Source: Callaeas wilsoni
Lineage: Eukaryota; Chordata; Aves; Passeriformes; Callaeidae
Reading direction: 5' to 3'
Assembly: GCA_013398955.1 (NCBI GenBank)
Contig: VWPU01017867.1
Span: 1-64,000, forward strand
Length of the DNA: 64,000 bases
Below, piece after piece: positions 49,438 through 61,298 of the stretch. Under the pieces are notes generated by a model. It did no database searches, was not told the DNA's origin, and saw nothing but the letters and a program-made list of their open reading frames with translations. Within the stretch, counting starts at the first letter, position 1; each line of letters begins with the position of its first letter. The position numbers and the translations under genes were made by a program.

Positions 49438-52400
49438 TGCTCAATTAAAGTCCTTAACCCGTAAAACCATTTTGCTTTGCAAATCTCATTACCTGAGAGA
49501 TTTACCTCATTACTCTTGCCTGTTTGATGTTTTAAGTAGGGTTTTAAATGCCAAGCAGCTGGGAGGGTTTGTTTGGGGTTTCTGAGCTTTTTGTTGTCTC
49601 TTTGTTTTTCATGAGATGCTAATTTGTGGTAATTGCATTCTGCAGCCATGAGGGCCTGGCTCAGAGTAGTAATAACCATCAGAGAGCCAGGAAAAAAAAA
49701 AAGAGAGACAGAAGAAAACATATTATTAAAATGCTCACGTCCTTCGGAAGAAAGCTCCAGCTTGTTCCTTTAAGGGAATAAAAATCTGTTTGGTGTCTCT
49801 CAAGCACCTAGGTCTGCTGGCATCCCATCAAACATACAAACTGTGTACATCTCTACAGATAGCCTCAATTTAGGGCAATTAGTGTGAATTAAAGAAGAAA
49901 TGGACAATGGTTTTGGTTGCAGCACAAGGTGCATGGAAGCTGTTAACTCCTTTCATCATTTGAGGTTCTTGAGGGAAAGACCCATCAGGAGAGAGAGAAT
50001 AAAGCTCAGCTCTTTGTCGGTGTTATGGCAATACCTTAACATCTTAATTAGGAACAAAAAGCCTCTGTTCTGTTCAGGGCTGGGCCAAAGGAGCTGTGCT
50101 TAAGACACAACAGAGCAGGCGGGAGAGGGAGCAAAGGGTGCAGCAGGAGACAGGAACGGTGTGGCTCATCCTCTGGCTGGCCAAACCCTCAGCCCAGGAG
50201 GAGGCTGCCAGGGCACCAGCTTGGCCTGGGAAAGGTTAGAGCAGCAGCTGCAGAGGTCTTGCACAGGTCTGATGTTGATTGTCTGGTCTTCTGTAGGTTT
50301 GTGGGCTCGTTCTGCAAATGTCTCTCCCTCCGGAACATCCTGTGCTGCCCGCTGCGACAGGCTCCCAAATCAGCCTGATTCGTCCTGGCAGGGCAGGGTC
50401 TGTCCACCAGAGAAAGGGCCCAGTGAGCTCAGCAGACACGTTTCTGGAGCTCCAGCTGCTGGCTCTGACTTCAGGGGCCTTTGGATCCGCTCCCTGCCCA
50501 CGCCAGTGCTGCTGCCTGGGACACAGACCCAGGACTCTGCTGCCACACTCCTTTCCAAGGTGCTGACTTCTGCTGTCAGCAGCTCGGCCCCTTTCCTTCC
50601 AAGGGGATCTCAGACAAGATGTGGTGATAAGCAAACAACGGGTAAATATGTGCCTATGGAAAGACTGATGCATCACTAACAGCACATTCTTTCCCATCCT
50701 TTCCCTAAACAATTTTTTTTCTACCAGCTGCTGCCTGGGGACGGCAGTGGGTGACACGAGCTTTGCATTTAGAGTCCCCAAGCACCACGGCTCCCTGGAG
50801 ATGAGAGGCTCCATCCATCACACGTAGCATCGCTGTGGGCTCAGCTGCTTGGAGGATTATTTAAACACAAGCTGCAGTTGGAGCACAGGAGGGAGGTGGA
50901 GGCTCAGCAGAGATTACAGAATTATACACAAAGTCATATGGCAAGAGAGGTCTGAGCCTGGACAGTCAACCAACACAGGGGACAACACGCTCAGAGTGGC
51001 TTCCAGCCCCTCTGGAATAAGAATAAAGACAGAATTCCTTCCCTGGGATTTTTCAGAGCCATGGTTCCCAAAGAGATTTACTGCACTGGATGTGCCCTGG
51101 ATGGCAAGGCAATCTTACAGGCCTGTGGTGAGTGCAGACCTAAATCTAGCTCAGATCCAGGAAAGATAAAGCAGAGCTCAGGGTTTATTTCTGTTATGTG
51201 GATTGTGAACTCGGCTGCACAAAGAGCTGGACGTGCCACACAGGACACACAGTCAGAGCTCTGGCCCTAAGGGGGGCTCTGCCTTCCCAGAAGTTGGAAT
51301 GGGAAAGGGAGATGAAGGGAGATGCTTTGGTGATGAAATCAAGCCAGTGGGATGAAGGAGGGGTTCCAGGGCATCGGATCTTGAGGCTTCTCCCAGGTGG
51401 GCAGGCAGCAGATAAAAGTGTGAACGAAGGATTTAAATGAACCCAAGAAAGGCGTGATTTGGACACATCTTCAATTTTCCCCAACTATTTTACATATTAA
51501 AGATTAATGTCGAGCTAAAGCTCAGAAAAGTGAACTCTCACCCAAGAGAAGCAGCAGTGCCAGGATGGGAAAGGATGCAGGAAGACACAGTGGGGATGAA
51601 AACTGAGGCAAGCACTCATCTCTGGGTAGATTTATTTCAGCACTAGGTAAAATCAGTCATTCTGAGGCTACAAAAGAGCCCCGTCCTCCAGACGTGGTCA
51701 GATTTTATCAGCTCATCCAGGTAATAAATCAAATCAGGGAATTCGCTGTGAGTTACATAGAAATAAACATTTAACAGCTCCTCTCAGTAATTAGGCAGGT
51801 TTCAGACCTGCAGCTGTACACAAAATCCAGTGGCCCAAATCTGCATCTGCTGAGAATTAAGGAGGTACCCTGAGTTTTAATAAGGCTGCCTTGATTTATG
51901 CAAAACATGGATCTTGTTTAGCCAGCCTGTGCTTAAGCGATTTAGGAACATGGTTAAAAAGTCCCTATGAATCCCAAGATGGAGAAACTCCTAATATTTG
52001 GACATCTTATAATTAAGTATGAGATCACAGACAGATCCACCTTGTTTGAAAATTTCAACCTTTTTTTATGCCCAACACTTTTTAAATCCACATTTTGAAT
52101 GCTCACTCTGAGTCCCTGTGCCGGGTTGGGTTTTTTCCTTTCTGAACACTCAGAATTTTCCAGTTTATCTTCAATTCAGCCGTGCTAAAAGCTTCAGGCT
52201 GTCCTAGTCCTAAAAGACAGTGGAATGAGTCCAGCCTCGAGTTTAATAGACAACATTTAACATCTCTTGCCTTTGGGTGGGTCTTCTTAACCAAGCAGAA
52301 GTCAAACCCTCGCTGAAATCTGAGGGATGAATCATCAAAACAACCCTTTTCACTTCTTTCTGGGCAAGTAAATAGTAATTTCAAGGCCTGCAGCACCTCA

Positions 52401-52914
52401 GAGAAGTTCCTCCACTCCTGGTCCAGCTGCCTGCATGGTCTGGCACTGAGCTGAGCAGATTACCAGTGGCACTTCATCAAATGCCATCAGACACAGGAAC
52501 AATTGGATTCGGGCCTTTTGATGAGAAATTTGTAATGAAAACACAATTGCTGCCCAAAAGCCAGGATTTAAGGCTCTGATTTTAACGTTTTTTAGCTCAG
52601 AAGGAGCTGAGCAGCTGTGGGTTGCCTGGAGCTCTCCCTAGGGACCCTCTCATGCTAATGAGTATAATTAACAACACGCAACGACCAGGATCTGGTTTGT
52701 GGGTGCTACCTGGGCAGAGCCAGGCACAAACCTTACTCAGAAGGGTTAAAATCCAAATGAATAAGGGAAAGGAGACAAGAACATCACTCCCTCCATGTCA
52801 CAGATGAAGATACCCCCAGGAATGGACCTGCCAAAGGTGGAACAAGGAGCTCCTCCAGGACTTTGGTCATTCCTGATGTGACTCAGAGACCTGCCTCTGC
52901 CTGGAAAACAATTC

Positions 52915-52990
52915 TGAGTGGGATAATACTTCCTGGGTTGGAATTAGATGATTTTAAATGTCCCTTCCAACCCAAACCATTCAGTGACAC
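52915..52990 (+). mobile_element. CR1 LINE 3' tail
   Basis: GGAATTAGATGATTTTAAAT followed by GTCCCTTCCAACCCAAACCA and TTCAGTGACA is a sense CR1 terminus. Confidence 0.85.
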
Positions 52991-54867
52991 TGGGAACACC
53001 AGGGGACAGTTCCTTCTTTCTCAGTGGAGGATGAAAGCCCAGTAAAACCCTTGCCCACTCTGTTCTTACAAAATTCCTGTGGTGGATTCTCAGAACCTCC
53101 ATGGACAGGCTTTCACCTGTCTTTAGAGGTGCAAAGCTTGAGATTAAACAGCTCTTCCTTTTGTTTTCCAGACTTGCATCCCTCTCACTGCTTTCTCCCA
53201 AACTTTGATTAATCCAGAACTTTTAAACTGGACAGAGACCATTTCAGCACACCTTGCCAGAGCCAAGGACAAAGATTGCCTCACCAAGGCTGAAGTGACA
53301 CTAATCCTGCCTGGGGACACTCTGCCCTGTGTTTAATGACCCTCCTGACCTCAGGCTCTTGGTGGTCTCCAGGTGTACGAGCTCTTCACCGCAATAAATT
53401 CATTTTTCTCTGAGGATTTTAGGAAAAAAATCTGCTGTCACTTCCTTCTGCCTCCCTGCACTCTGCAGAGATGTCCCCTAACAAGGGTATTACTCAGATG
53501 AGCTGATTTATTGAGTATATTAATGACTAAAGCCATGAATATAAACTTATTTATTTCCACGGTGCCTTTAAGAGTCTGGAACAAGTCACCAGTATGGCAC
53601 GGTCTATGTACCAGTAGAAACAAAACCCAGAGTGGGGTTCAGCTCCCTTCCCTTCCCTCCCCCCTATTTAGACTCATTTCCCAATGGATCTATGGAAACA
53701 GTTCTCTCATCCAAAGATAGGCATCTAAAATAAACCTGCTGAAGCACAGCCTTGAAGGGTCTTCAGTAACTCAAGATTCCTTTCACCCATTTAGGGTTTG
53801 CTGTCTCCCAGCACCCTTTGTTCCTCAGGGTTGGACGAGACCTCCAGGCAGCCTCCAAAAACCAGTGCAATATCTTCTGTAGGTGTACAACAGAACAGGA
53901 ACCACATGTGCCAAGAAAAGTGTGGAGAAACAGCAGCTGAGCATCTAAAAATCACTTCATTTTTGCAGTTTGCAAGTTCCTAGAAATTTGTTTGAATTAT
54001 TTTCTTGTTTCTTTTTTTTTTTCCTTTTTTTTTTGCCCCCTCACTTTGCAGTTTCTTCTCATGGGGTTTTTTACTCTCAAACAGACAGCAAATGATGGTG
54101 TGGCTGGAGCTGCCACAAGGGTCACCACGCTGGCCCAAGCTCTTTGCCCAGCCTGCACACTTTGCACATTCCTGGGAGCTGCTTTTATAATCTTCCCTCC
54201 TGTAGCAGTGGCTATCCCAGGAGCAGGCAGGCACTCTGAATTTGTTGGACCAGTGACCAGGGCTGCTGACAAGCCCAGATCTGCTTTCAGTACTCTCCTG
54301 GGGCAATCTGAGCATCACTCAAATGTGCCTCTGCCTGTGAAACTCCTGAACCCAAAACCCCAAACTTTCCCTCTCAAAGTTACTGCCCAGGAGGAGGAGG
54401 AGGAGGAGAGTCTGTCATGCAAGAACAGGCACATGGTTCATCTCCTTCCTCGTGGCTACAGGGTTTGCTGGCCCTTGACTGTGAAATCCTTCACTTCAGG
54501 ACATCACTTTTGTGTCTGTTCTTCATCAGAGACTTTGGACACTTCTGTTTTAAAAATGCAATTAAGAGCCACGTGAAAAATCAACCTGCTGGAGGAATTT
54601 CCTCCTTAAACTCCCATCTCCAGTCAGCTGTGCTTTGTCCCACCATGCAGCATCCACGGGCAGCGTGTCCTGCCTTCATCTCCTTGTTCTGTTTGTCCTG
54701 CAGGAAATTCTCTTTTTAGATCCCAAAAGTTTTGCGTTATCTTATAAACAGGAGCTTGTTATCTGCCTTCCGTTCTCTGGTCTCTGCAGGAACTGGGAGC
54801 TCGAGTGGGGGAAAAAAAAGAAAAGAAGGTTTCAGTGAGAGTGCTCTTCCTTTCTGGGCAATACGGG

Positions 54868-55194
54868 AGCGGCGGTGAATTACGGTAATGGCAAGCTGCT
54901 GCTCTGCTCCATCAGCAGCGCAGCAAAGTTCCTGCGGCTCCTTCCCAGCGTGGAGCCGAGCTCTGGACGGGGCACGGATCCCTCCGGGGAGCCTGGAGCC
55001 AGCCCCTCACAGCCGCGGGATACAGGGAATCGGCCCCGCTGCCAGTGCTGAAATACCGGTGGGAAATACAGGGAGGAAAGAGAAGGATTTCCAGGCACAG
55101 CGTCCCATCCCTGCGTGAAGAGAGGAGCCTGCTGCGCTGAGAATCTCCTTCCAGATGCTCAGAGGAGCTGTGCTGCCTTCTAGAGACTAAAGAG
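54868..55194 (+). other. ADRA1A: Putative non-coding 5' exon and GC-rich promoter region of ADRA1A
   Basis: A locally GC- and CpG-richer segment in AT-rich surroundings ends in a strong donor, AAAGAG followed by GTGAGT at 55195. A pyrimidine-rich acceptor (CCTTTCCCCAG, AG at 57149-57150) lies 108 bases before the ADRA1A start codon. Together they fit a 5' untranslated exon spliced to an exon beginning at 57151. A short plus-strand open frame (54888-55118) resembles nothing I know and is probably UTR. The transcription start is not identifiable from sequence, and the exon could instead be unspliced promoter DNA. This is inference from splice signals, GC content and position. Confidence 0.4.
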
Positions 55195-57150
55195 GTGAGT
55201 GTGGGGCAGGCGCAGGAGGCTGGGGTCTGCTCTTCCCAGCATCACCCATCTCCACAGGCTGGGAGTTTTTTGGTTTTGAGCATGGAAACCTCCGTCAGTC
55301 CTTTCTGCTGCATCTCCTTGACTTGCTGGGAAGTTTTTCTTCATGTGCTTAAAAATTAAATCAATAATTTCCTAATTTTCTCTCAGCCCTATAATGACCT
55401 CAGTTTGTACCCTGTAATATCCACAATTGTAACGCTCAGAGATGCTCAATGCAACACTCACTTTTCATGCATGTGCTTAGATAATCTGTCCTTTTCTTCC
55501 TTGGGATTATTCCTCAACTTGTTCCCTCTGTCAGGAAAGAAAATCAAAGATCCAATTTCATTTTAGTGCGCTGAAGTAAACCCCCCAGAGTGTGATACCT
55601 ATCCATGTCCCCCTCCCCACCTCTTCCCTGCCTGTGAACTGAGAATTTTGGGGCTTCAGAGTTTGAAATGCTTTTGCTTGCAGGAAAGTTCAGCGTGGAG
55701 ATTTGGGAACGACACAGTTGTTGCTGCTTAAAGTGCGATCTGAGGGACTCATCCCAAAGGACACTTAGAGAGTCCCTCCCCATCTGGGGTTTTACAGCCA
55801 GTCTTAGTGGTGGTTTTTCACCTCTGATTAATATTTGGGGTGGGAATTCTATATCCACGCGGAGGTGCTGGGAAAGGCTTTGCAGCCCCCACTCGCAGCT
55901 CTCCTCTCTGTGCCCCCCAGGTCTCGGTTCCCAGGCTAATCCTCACTTTTCCATCTGAGGTACCTTTTCTCCATATTTAGTCAGCAAAGGCTGAGCTTGG
56001 CTTCCAGATCCTCTGAAACGTTGTGTCGCTCACTAGGAGGCTCGCTCCTTGCAATGTCTTCTGCTTGGCTTTGGAGTTGCTTTTCCCTACGGATTTTCAA
56101 ACTGGGCAGCTCAGCTGGACTGACAATTCGGTGGGGAAAGGTCTCGCTTAATAAAGAAACCTGAGATTAAATTCTGGGCTTCTAAATCTGCTGCACAGTT
56201 TGTGCAGTCCTGAATTGTGTCCTGCAGGCTTCTGTCTCTCCTCGAGCTGCTCTCTGCAGGTGAGCCGATAATTAGGATCGATGCCTATCCCCATAAAGGA
56301 GGGAAAATTCAGGCAGGAGAACCCACTTGGATCTCTCAGTTGCTGTTAAACAATGCTGAGCTGGAAAAGGTTGGTTCCACTGGCTGGAGCCAGCCTGAGG
56401 AAAGCGCCCTAAAATAGCCTCCTGCTCTATTCTTATATGGGAACCCTCGCAGCGAGTGTGGCTTCTGGGAATGGCATTGTTCGTGTTTTTGTCTTCTCCA
56501 GGGGGGTGAGGATCTGCAGAGAGCACGAGAGCACGGCCCCGTGCACACGGCAAACTCCGCTCTTCCCCTCTGAGCAAGGCAGGAGCTGATGTAAATGAGC
56601 TTTAATTTGCAGCCCGGGACCTCCACCGATGAGTCCTCCAAGTACGGAAAGCTCTGACTGACAGCCCAGACCCTGAGGATGGGGAGTGATGGGAACCTCA
56701 AACAAAACTGCTGGGCAGGCACAGCAGCAAAGAAATCCACCCAGGCAGGTTTCTAAGCCAACTTTAAGGCAGAATCAGGACTAACACCAGGCAATTAAAA
56801 GCATCAGTGATTTCCTCTCAGGAAAAGCTAAATTGGAGACCCTTTGGAATATTTCCTTAAAAACAGAACCTTCCCCAAAAGACAGAAATGATTTTAACCT
56901 GCAGCTCCAATATTTCTTACCACGTAACCCTGGAAAGTGGGATGAACAGCCTCAGGTTTGCGTAGCCACACTTGTGCACCCCAAGGAAAATGCAGAAGGA
57001 GTTAAATTTGACTTGGAGCTGGTGAGTATCAGCTGTGCTGTTCTGGTGAAAGCTTAGGAGCAAAGGTAGGTTTTCTAATATGTTTCTGGATCTTTCTCAT
57101 TGCTGCTGGTGCTGCAACTCTAAGACGTTCTTCAAAACTCCTTTCCCCAG
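55195..57150 (+). other. Putative 5' UTR intron of ADRA1A
   Basis: No coding signal was recognised in this roughly 2 kb. It is bounded by the proposed GTGAGT donor and CCCCAG acceptor. It has moderate GC and no recognisable transposon. It may hold promoter or enhancer sequence of the receptor gene. Confidence 0.35.
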
Positions 57151-57258
57151 CAAGGCCAGGCAAATGTTGCCCGTAGGACCTTCCAAGAACTGATCTTGTC
57201 GCTGTTTGTGCCTGGAAAGGGGGTGAAGTTCAGCAGCCTCACATGGACATTACCAGCC
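57151..57258 (+). other. ADRA1A: Probable 5' UTR part of the ADRA1A coding exon
   Basis: This stretch lies between a good polypyrimidine/AG acceptor (ending 57150) and the ADRA1A ATG. The receptor frame stays open through its 3' part but contains no ATG, so it is read as untranslated leader. If transcription starts locally instead of at the upstream GC-rich segment, the leader would extend further 5' and the acceptor would be unused. Confidence 0.45.
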
Positions 57259-58141
57259 ATGGATTTCCTCCCTGGAAACTCCTCTGAGTGCTCCAACTGC
57301 ACCCACTTCGTGGAGCCTGTGAACATTTCCAAGGCCATCTTGCTGGGTGTTATTCTCGGGGGGCTGATTGTTTTTGGGGTTTTGGGTAATATCCTGGTTA
57401 TCCTGTCCGTAGCCTGCCACAGACACCTCCAGAGTGTCACCCACTATTACATCATCAACCTGGCTGTAGCTGACCTCCTCCTGACCTCCACCGTCCTGCC
57501 CTTCTCCGCCACCATGGAGATCTTGGGCTACTGGGTCTTTGGGAGGATCTTCTGCAACATCTGGGCAGCTGTTGACGTGCTTTGCTGCACTGCTTCCATC
57601 ATGAGCCTCTGCATCATCTCCATCGACCGATACATCGGGGTGAGCTACCCCCTGAGGTACCCCAGCATAGTGACGGAGCGGAGGGGCCTCCTGGCCCTGC
57701 TGTGTGTCTGGGCGCTGTCCCTGGTCATCTCCATCGGGCCCCTCTTCGGCTGGAAGGAGCCGGCGCCGGAGGATGAGACTATCTGCCAGATCACCGAGGA
57801 GCCCGGCTACGTCCTCTTCTCGGCGCTGGGCTCCTTCTACCTCCCCCTGATCATCATCCTGGTCATGTACTGCCGGGTCTACGTGGTGGCCAAAAGAGAA
57901 AACAAAGGGCTGACCTCTGGGCTGAAGACGGAGAAGTCCCGTTCTGAGGAGGTGACCCTGCGCATCCACCGCAAAAACGCAGCCGGTGTGAGCGGCGCCG
58001 CGCCCAACCCCAGGAGCAAGCACCACTTCTCCGTGCGCCTGCTCAAGTTCTCCAGGGAAAAGAAAGCTGCCAAGACCCTGGGAATAGTTGTGGGATGCTT
58101 CGTTCTCTGCTGGCTCCCATTTTTTGTAGTAATGCCTCTTG
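57259..58141 (+). CDS. ADRA1A: Alpha-1A adrenergic receptor, first coding exon (N-terminus to TM6)
   Basis: This is a class A GPCR for adrenaline and noradrenaline. The family couples mainly through Gq to phospholipase C at the plasma membrane. The exon encodes 294 codons plus the first base of codon 295. Visible landmarks: N-glycosylation sequons at N7, N13 and N22; TM1 with GN at 43-44; TM2 LAVAD with D72; the amine-binding aspartate D106 in TM3; DRY at 123-125; a C99-C176 disulfide pair; TM5 serines S188 and S192 that contact catechol hydroxyls; a basic third loop; TM6 CWLPFF at 284-289. These positions match my recollection of human ADRA1A numbering, which separates it from ADRA1B and ADRA1D. 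The ATG at 57259 has a good Kozak context (CCAGCCATGG). The open frame extends 21 codons upstream but has no other ATG. The exon stops at donor GTAAGT (58142), the known position of the intron after TM6 in alpha-1 receptors. The exon with TM7 and the C-tail was not found in the window. Confidence 0.97.
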
Positions 58142-59803
58142 GTAAGTAGAGCCAACCCCTGTGTGTCTTCCAGCGCCTTCCCGGCAGGGAGGGCTGGGCT
58201 TGTGGCTGGATGGGGTAATGCTGATCAGAAAAGCTCTGAGGGAACAATTTCCTCCTGCAAAGCTGTCAAAAAAACGAAACACTCACCACCAGAAAGCAGG
58301 GAGCGTGAAAAAAAGCAAGTCTCAAATGAGACCAAACGTCTCTGGTGATGAGAAACAAAATTCTGAAAACCAGGGAAACAGTCTGGTACTTTCTCCACAT
58401 AGAAAATCCTCTTTGTGAACCAGAGCAGATATTTGTGACCATCTCTGCTATAGGAAGAGGATCTTTAGGGGTTTGTGTGGTTTTGTTTGCAGCCAGGTGA
58501 CTTAAACGTATAAATATATTCAAGGTTGAAGTAGCTGCTCACAGGTCTCCTGGAGTGCTCAGCACTGATGATTCCCACTCTAAGGAAGAAAAGATCAGCT
58601 TCCTATCAGGAAATTCATCCTGTGAGATACCATAGCTCCAAACAAAATTAATCTTTTAATCCAATTTTTCATATGACCAGCCAGGAGACAGCAGTGTGGG
58701 TCCTTCCAACTAATTTTGCACTGCTCTGCTTTGCATTTTTCTGGGAACCCATTGAGCCCACTGGCCAAACACTGGCTCAGCCATCAGGCTGGAGATGAAT
58801 ATTTATTCTCCAGTTGTCATTCCAAAGAGGAGCAAAGCTGGGGATTTGTTCTGCTTTGCTGGAATATAAAGAAGTAATTAGAATTTTAATTAAACCTTGC
58901 TCGGTTACCTTTGATGCAGTTGCAGGATGTAAAAGCAGAATACTAATTTCATACTTATAGCTGAGGGTGAGGGACGTGGCTCATCACACTGAGCTGGGCT
59001 CTGCCATTAAATATTGGGTTTTTCAAACATGGAAGCTAAAATCTGTGACTTGCTCAATTTCAGGGCTTTTCATATGGAAAGGGCTTGTGCTGTACAGGAG
59101 AAATAAAGGAAGATTTTATGGAAGCTTTAGTTAGTAAGACAACGATATGGACAATTAAGAAAAGAAAAACGTACCTAAACATGAAAAGAAAGATTTGGGT
59201 GTTTTCTTTTCCTTTTTTTTTTATTCTCTTTTTTCAACTTTGGAAATAACTGTTCTTTTTCAATTGACCTCTATTGGTTTTACCAAGGTTTATCAAGACA
59301 CACAAAAACCTGTTGCTAATGTGAAACACCCAATAATTCAGAATTTTTTTCCTCTTGGTCAATCCCGGGAAGTGCTGGATTGGAGCAGTTTCCTAAGGAG
59401 GAGCCCTGGAGGGCCTGGCTCGTGCTGGCCAGGATGTCAGCACGTTGGAATGCTGCTTGCCAAGATGACTGAAACATACCCAAAAAGGGTTTAGGAGAAT
59501 GCATTAAACACACTTTTCATCTGCAAATGTGGTTGCCCACACAGAGCTGTTGTTAATTAATTTGCTTTGGATTTAAGAAATCTTCTGGGCTCCAGAATGG
59601 CTTTGCCTCTTCCTTTGATCCCTCTTAAGGAAACTCTGGAGGTATTTTTCCCTATTTTGGGGGGTTATTTTTAAAGCATATATTATAGGGCTTTCAAAAT
59701 CTATTTGCTGCTTTTCTTTAAAGACAAAAAAAACTGATTAAACACACAAGTGGCCATAAAAAAAGTCCTCAAAAAAAGCCAAGGACACATATCTTGATGC
59801 AGA

Positions 59804-60050
59804 GCACTTTCCAAAAGACAACAACCCCTTTCAGGTCTGTCCCCTTGGGAGAGGGAAGGGAGCCTGACAGGATCCTGTGGCAGGGATCTGACTTTGCAGA
59901 TGTATAAAATCCCGTTGGAGCTCACTTTCCAAAAGATAACAACCCCTTTCAGGTCTGTCCAGTTGGGAGAGGGAAGGGATCCTGACAGGATCCTGTGGCA
60001 GGGATCTGACTTTGCAGATGTATAAAACCCTGTTGGAGCTCACGGCATGC
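59804..60050. repeat. 128-bp tandem duplication in the ADRA1A intron
   Basis: CCAAAAGA-AACAACCCCTTTC begins at 59811 and 59939. Both copies run through GGATCCTGTGGCAGGGATCT, GATGTATAAAA and GTTGGAGCTCAC with few differences. Confidence 0.95.
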
Positions 60051-60154
60051 CTGCCTGGGCAGCCAGAACTCTGACCAGCTCTGCAGCTGTGTCCCCTGGG
60101 ACAGACCAAAACGTGGTCCCATAAAGCAGCTCTGGAGGGATTTGACAGATGTGG

Positions 60155-60260
60155 AGGTGCCACACAGGGACGTGGTTTAATGGTGGACTTGGATGGTTGG
60201 ACTCAGCGATCCAAGAGGTCTTTTCCAACCTAAATGCCTATAATTCCATGATTCCATCAG
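60155..60260 (+). mobile_element. CR1 LINE 3' tail
   Basis: GGTGGACTTGGATGGTTGGA, GATCCAAGAGGTCTTTTCCA and ACCTAAATGCC followed by ATTCCATGATTCC form a sense CR1 3' end. Confidence 0.9.
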
Positions 60261-61241
60261 CCAGACCACTCCCAATGCAGACTGCCCACGGAATAAACCC
60301 CTTCAGGCAGCTCTGCTCACCGCTGCATGCAGCACAGCTTCCCCAAAGCTGCATTAACCTCACTGTGATCTCCAGCACCTCTGAGAGTTCCACATCCATG
60401 AACACCCACTCCACCAGGCAAGAACTGCCTCCAACAGGAAACACTGGGTTTTCTGAGGTGTGCAATGAAGCAGGGTAGAAACCTTTGAGGTGTGGGTATG
60501 GGAGGGGCAAAGGGGGTAGAAGGATATTGAGAAAGGCACAATATCCGTGTTGGCTGATGCTGCTGAAAATAACTGGAGAAACGGCTGGAGTGTCCCTGCC
60601 GTAAGAAATGACCTGAATTGAGCTGGGGTGTAAAGGTACCAGCTGTAGCCTGTGTAAGGAATGGGGTTTTTTTCTTACTATCTTGGATTGAGTTTCATTC
60701 CAAAGGGTCTGTGCAAAGTCCTTCAGCCCAATAATCCAACACACCTTCTTCTCGCTTGGCTTGATGTTTGTGGAAAAAACCACGAAATGAAAATCCTGTT
60801 GCAGGAAAATAAGTGAGGCTAATATTTGCTTTTTCTCCGCGTGCAGAAGTGTGAACTCAATGCTCACAAAACTTCTGTAACACACGAGGTTGTCAGAACT
60901 TTGGTTTCCCCTGGAAGAAGTCAGGTTTTTATTCCTGTGAGCAGAACCAAGCAGGGCTGGCATCAATGCCAGTGACCACCAGGCAAACACAAAACAACAA
61001 AACAGAGCCAGGAAAGAGCAACTTTGAGCCTGTCTGCACCTCTCAGAGAGGGCTGAGGAGAAGAGCCTGAGGTTATCTGCAGCTCCTGGGCTAAGGGGCA
61101 GGGGGTTTGTAGGGAGGGGCTCCGATGTGGCTCCTCTGGGCAATCAGGTGTTGTTGGGCTCTGGTATTCCCCATCACAACCTGCATTTCTGGCTTTTTGT
61201 TTTCCTCTTGTAATTCCTAGAAAGGGATGTAGGATATAGAC

Positions 61242-61250
61242 AGATAGATG

Positions 61251-61292
<42 letters not shown>

Positions 61293-61298
61293 CGGACA
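61242..61298. repeat. (GATA)n microsatellite
   Basis: About 13 mostly uninterrupted GATA units lie in the ADRA1A intron, with GGATA, GACGGACAGATA variants at the edges. Confidence 0.97.

Larger units (their letters stand above)
35163..54867. other. Intergenic block between the LTR and the ADRA1A promoter region
   Basis: No gene was recognised in about 19.7 kb. The block contains a 26/52-bp minisatellite (36257-36680), CR1 fragments (37263-37425, 43795-44075, 46140-46365, 49105-49437, 52915-52990), a polypurine tract with adjoining TA repeat (48355-48727) and small simple repeats. Two adjacent minus-strand open frames at 35383-35598 and 35670-36002 are discussed in the findings. Much of the rest is AT-rich and may include regulatory DNA of ADRA1A. 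Confidence 0.6.

Noticed and set aside
50236..50814. 192-codon minus-strand and 172-codon plus-strand frames
   Set aside because: Overlapping frames on both strands with no family resemblance; local GC content explains the lack of stops.
57250..58155. 301-codon minus-strand frame opposite ADRA1A
   Set aside because: Antisense shadow of the GC-rich receptor exon. Its composition (many D, E, G, Q) reflects codon bias of the other strand.
60238..61143. 301-codon minus-strand open frame in the ADRA1A intron
   Set aside because: It overlaps a CR1 tail, has no recognisable domain, and its composition is that of translated non-coding DNA.
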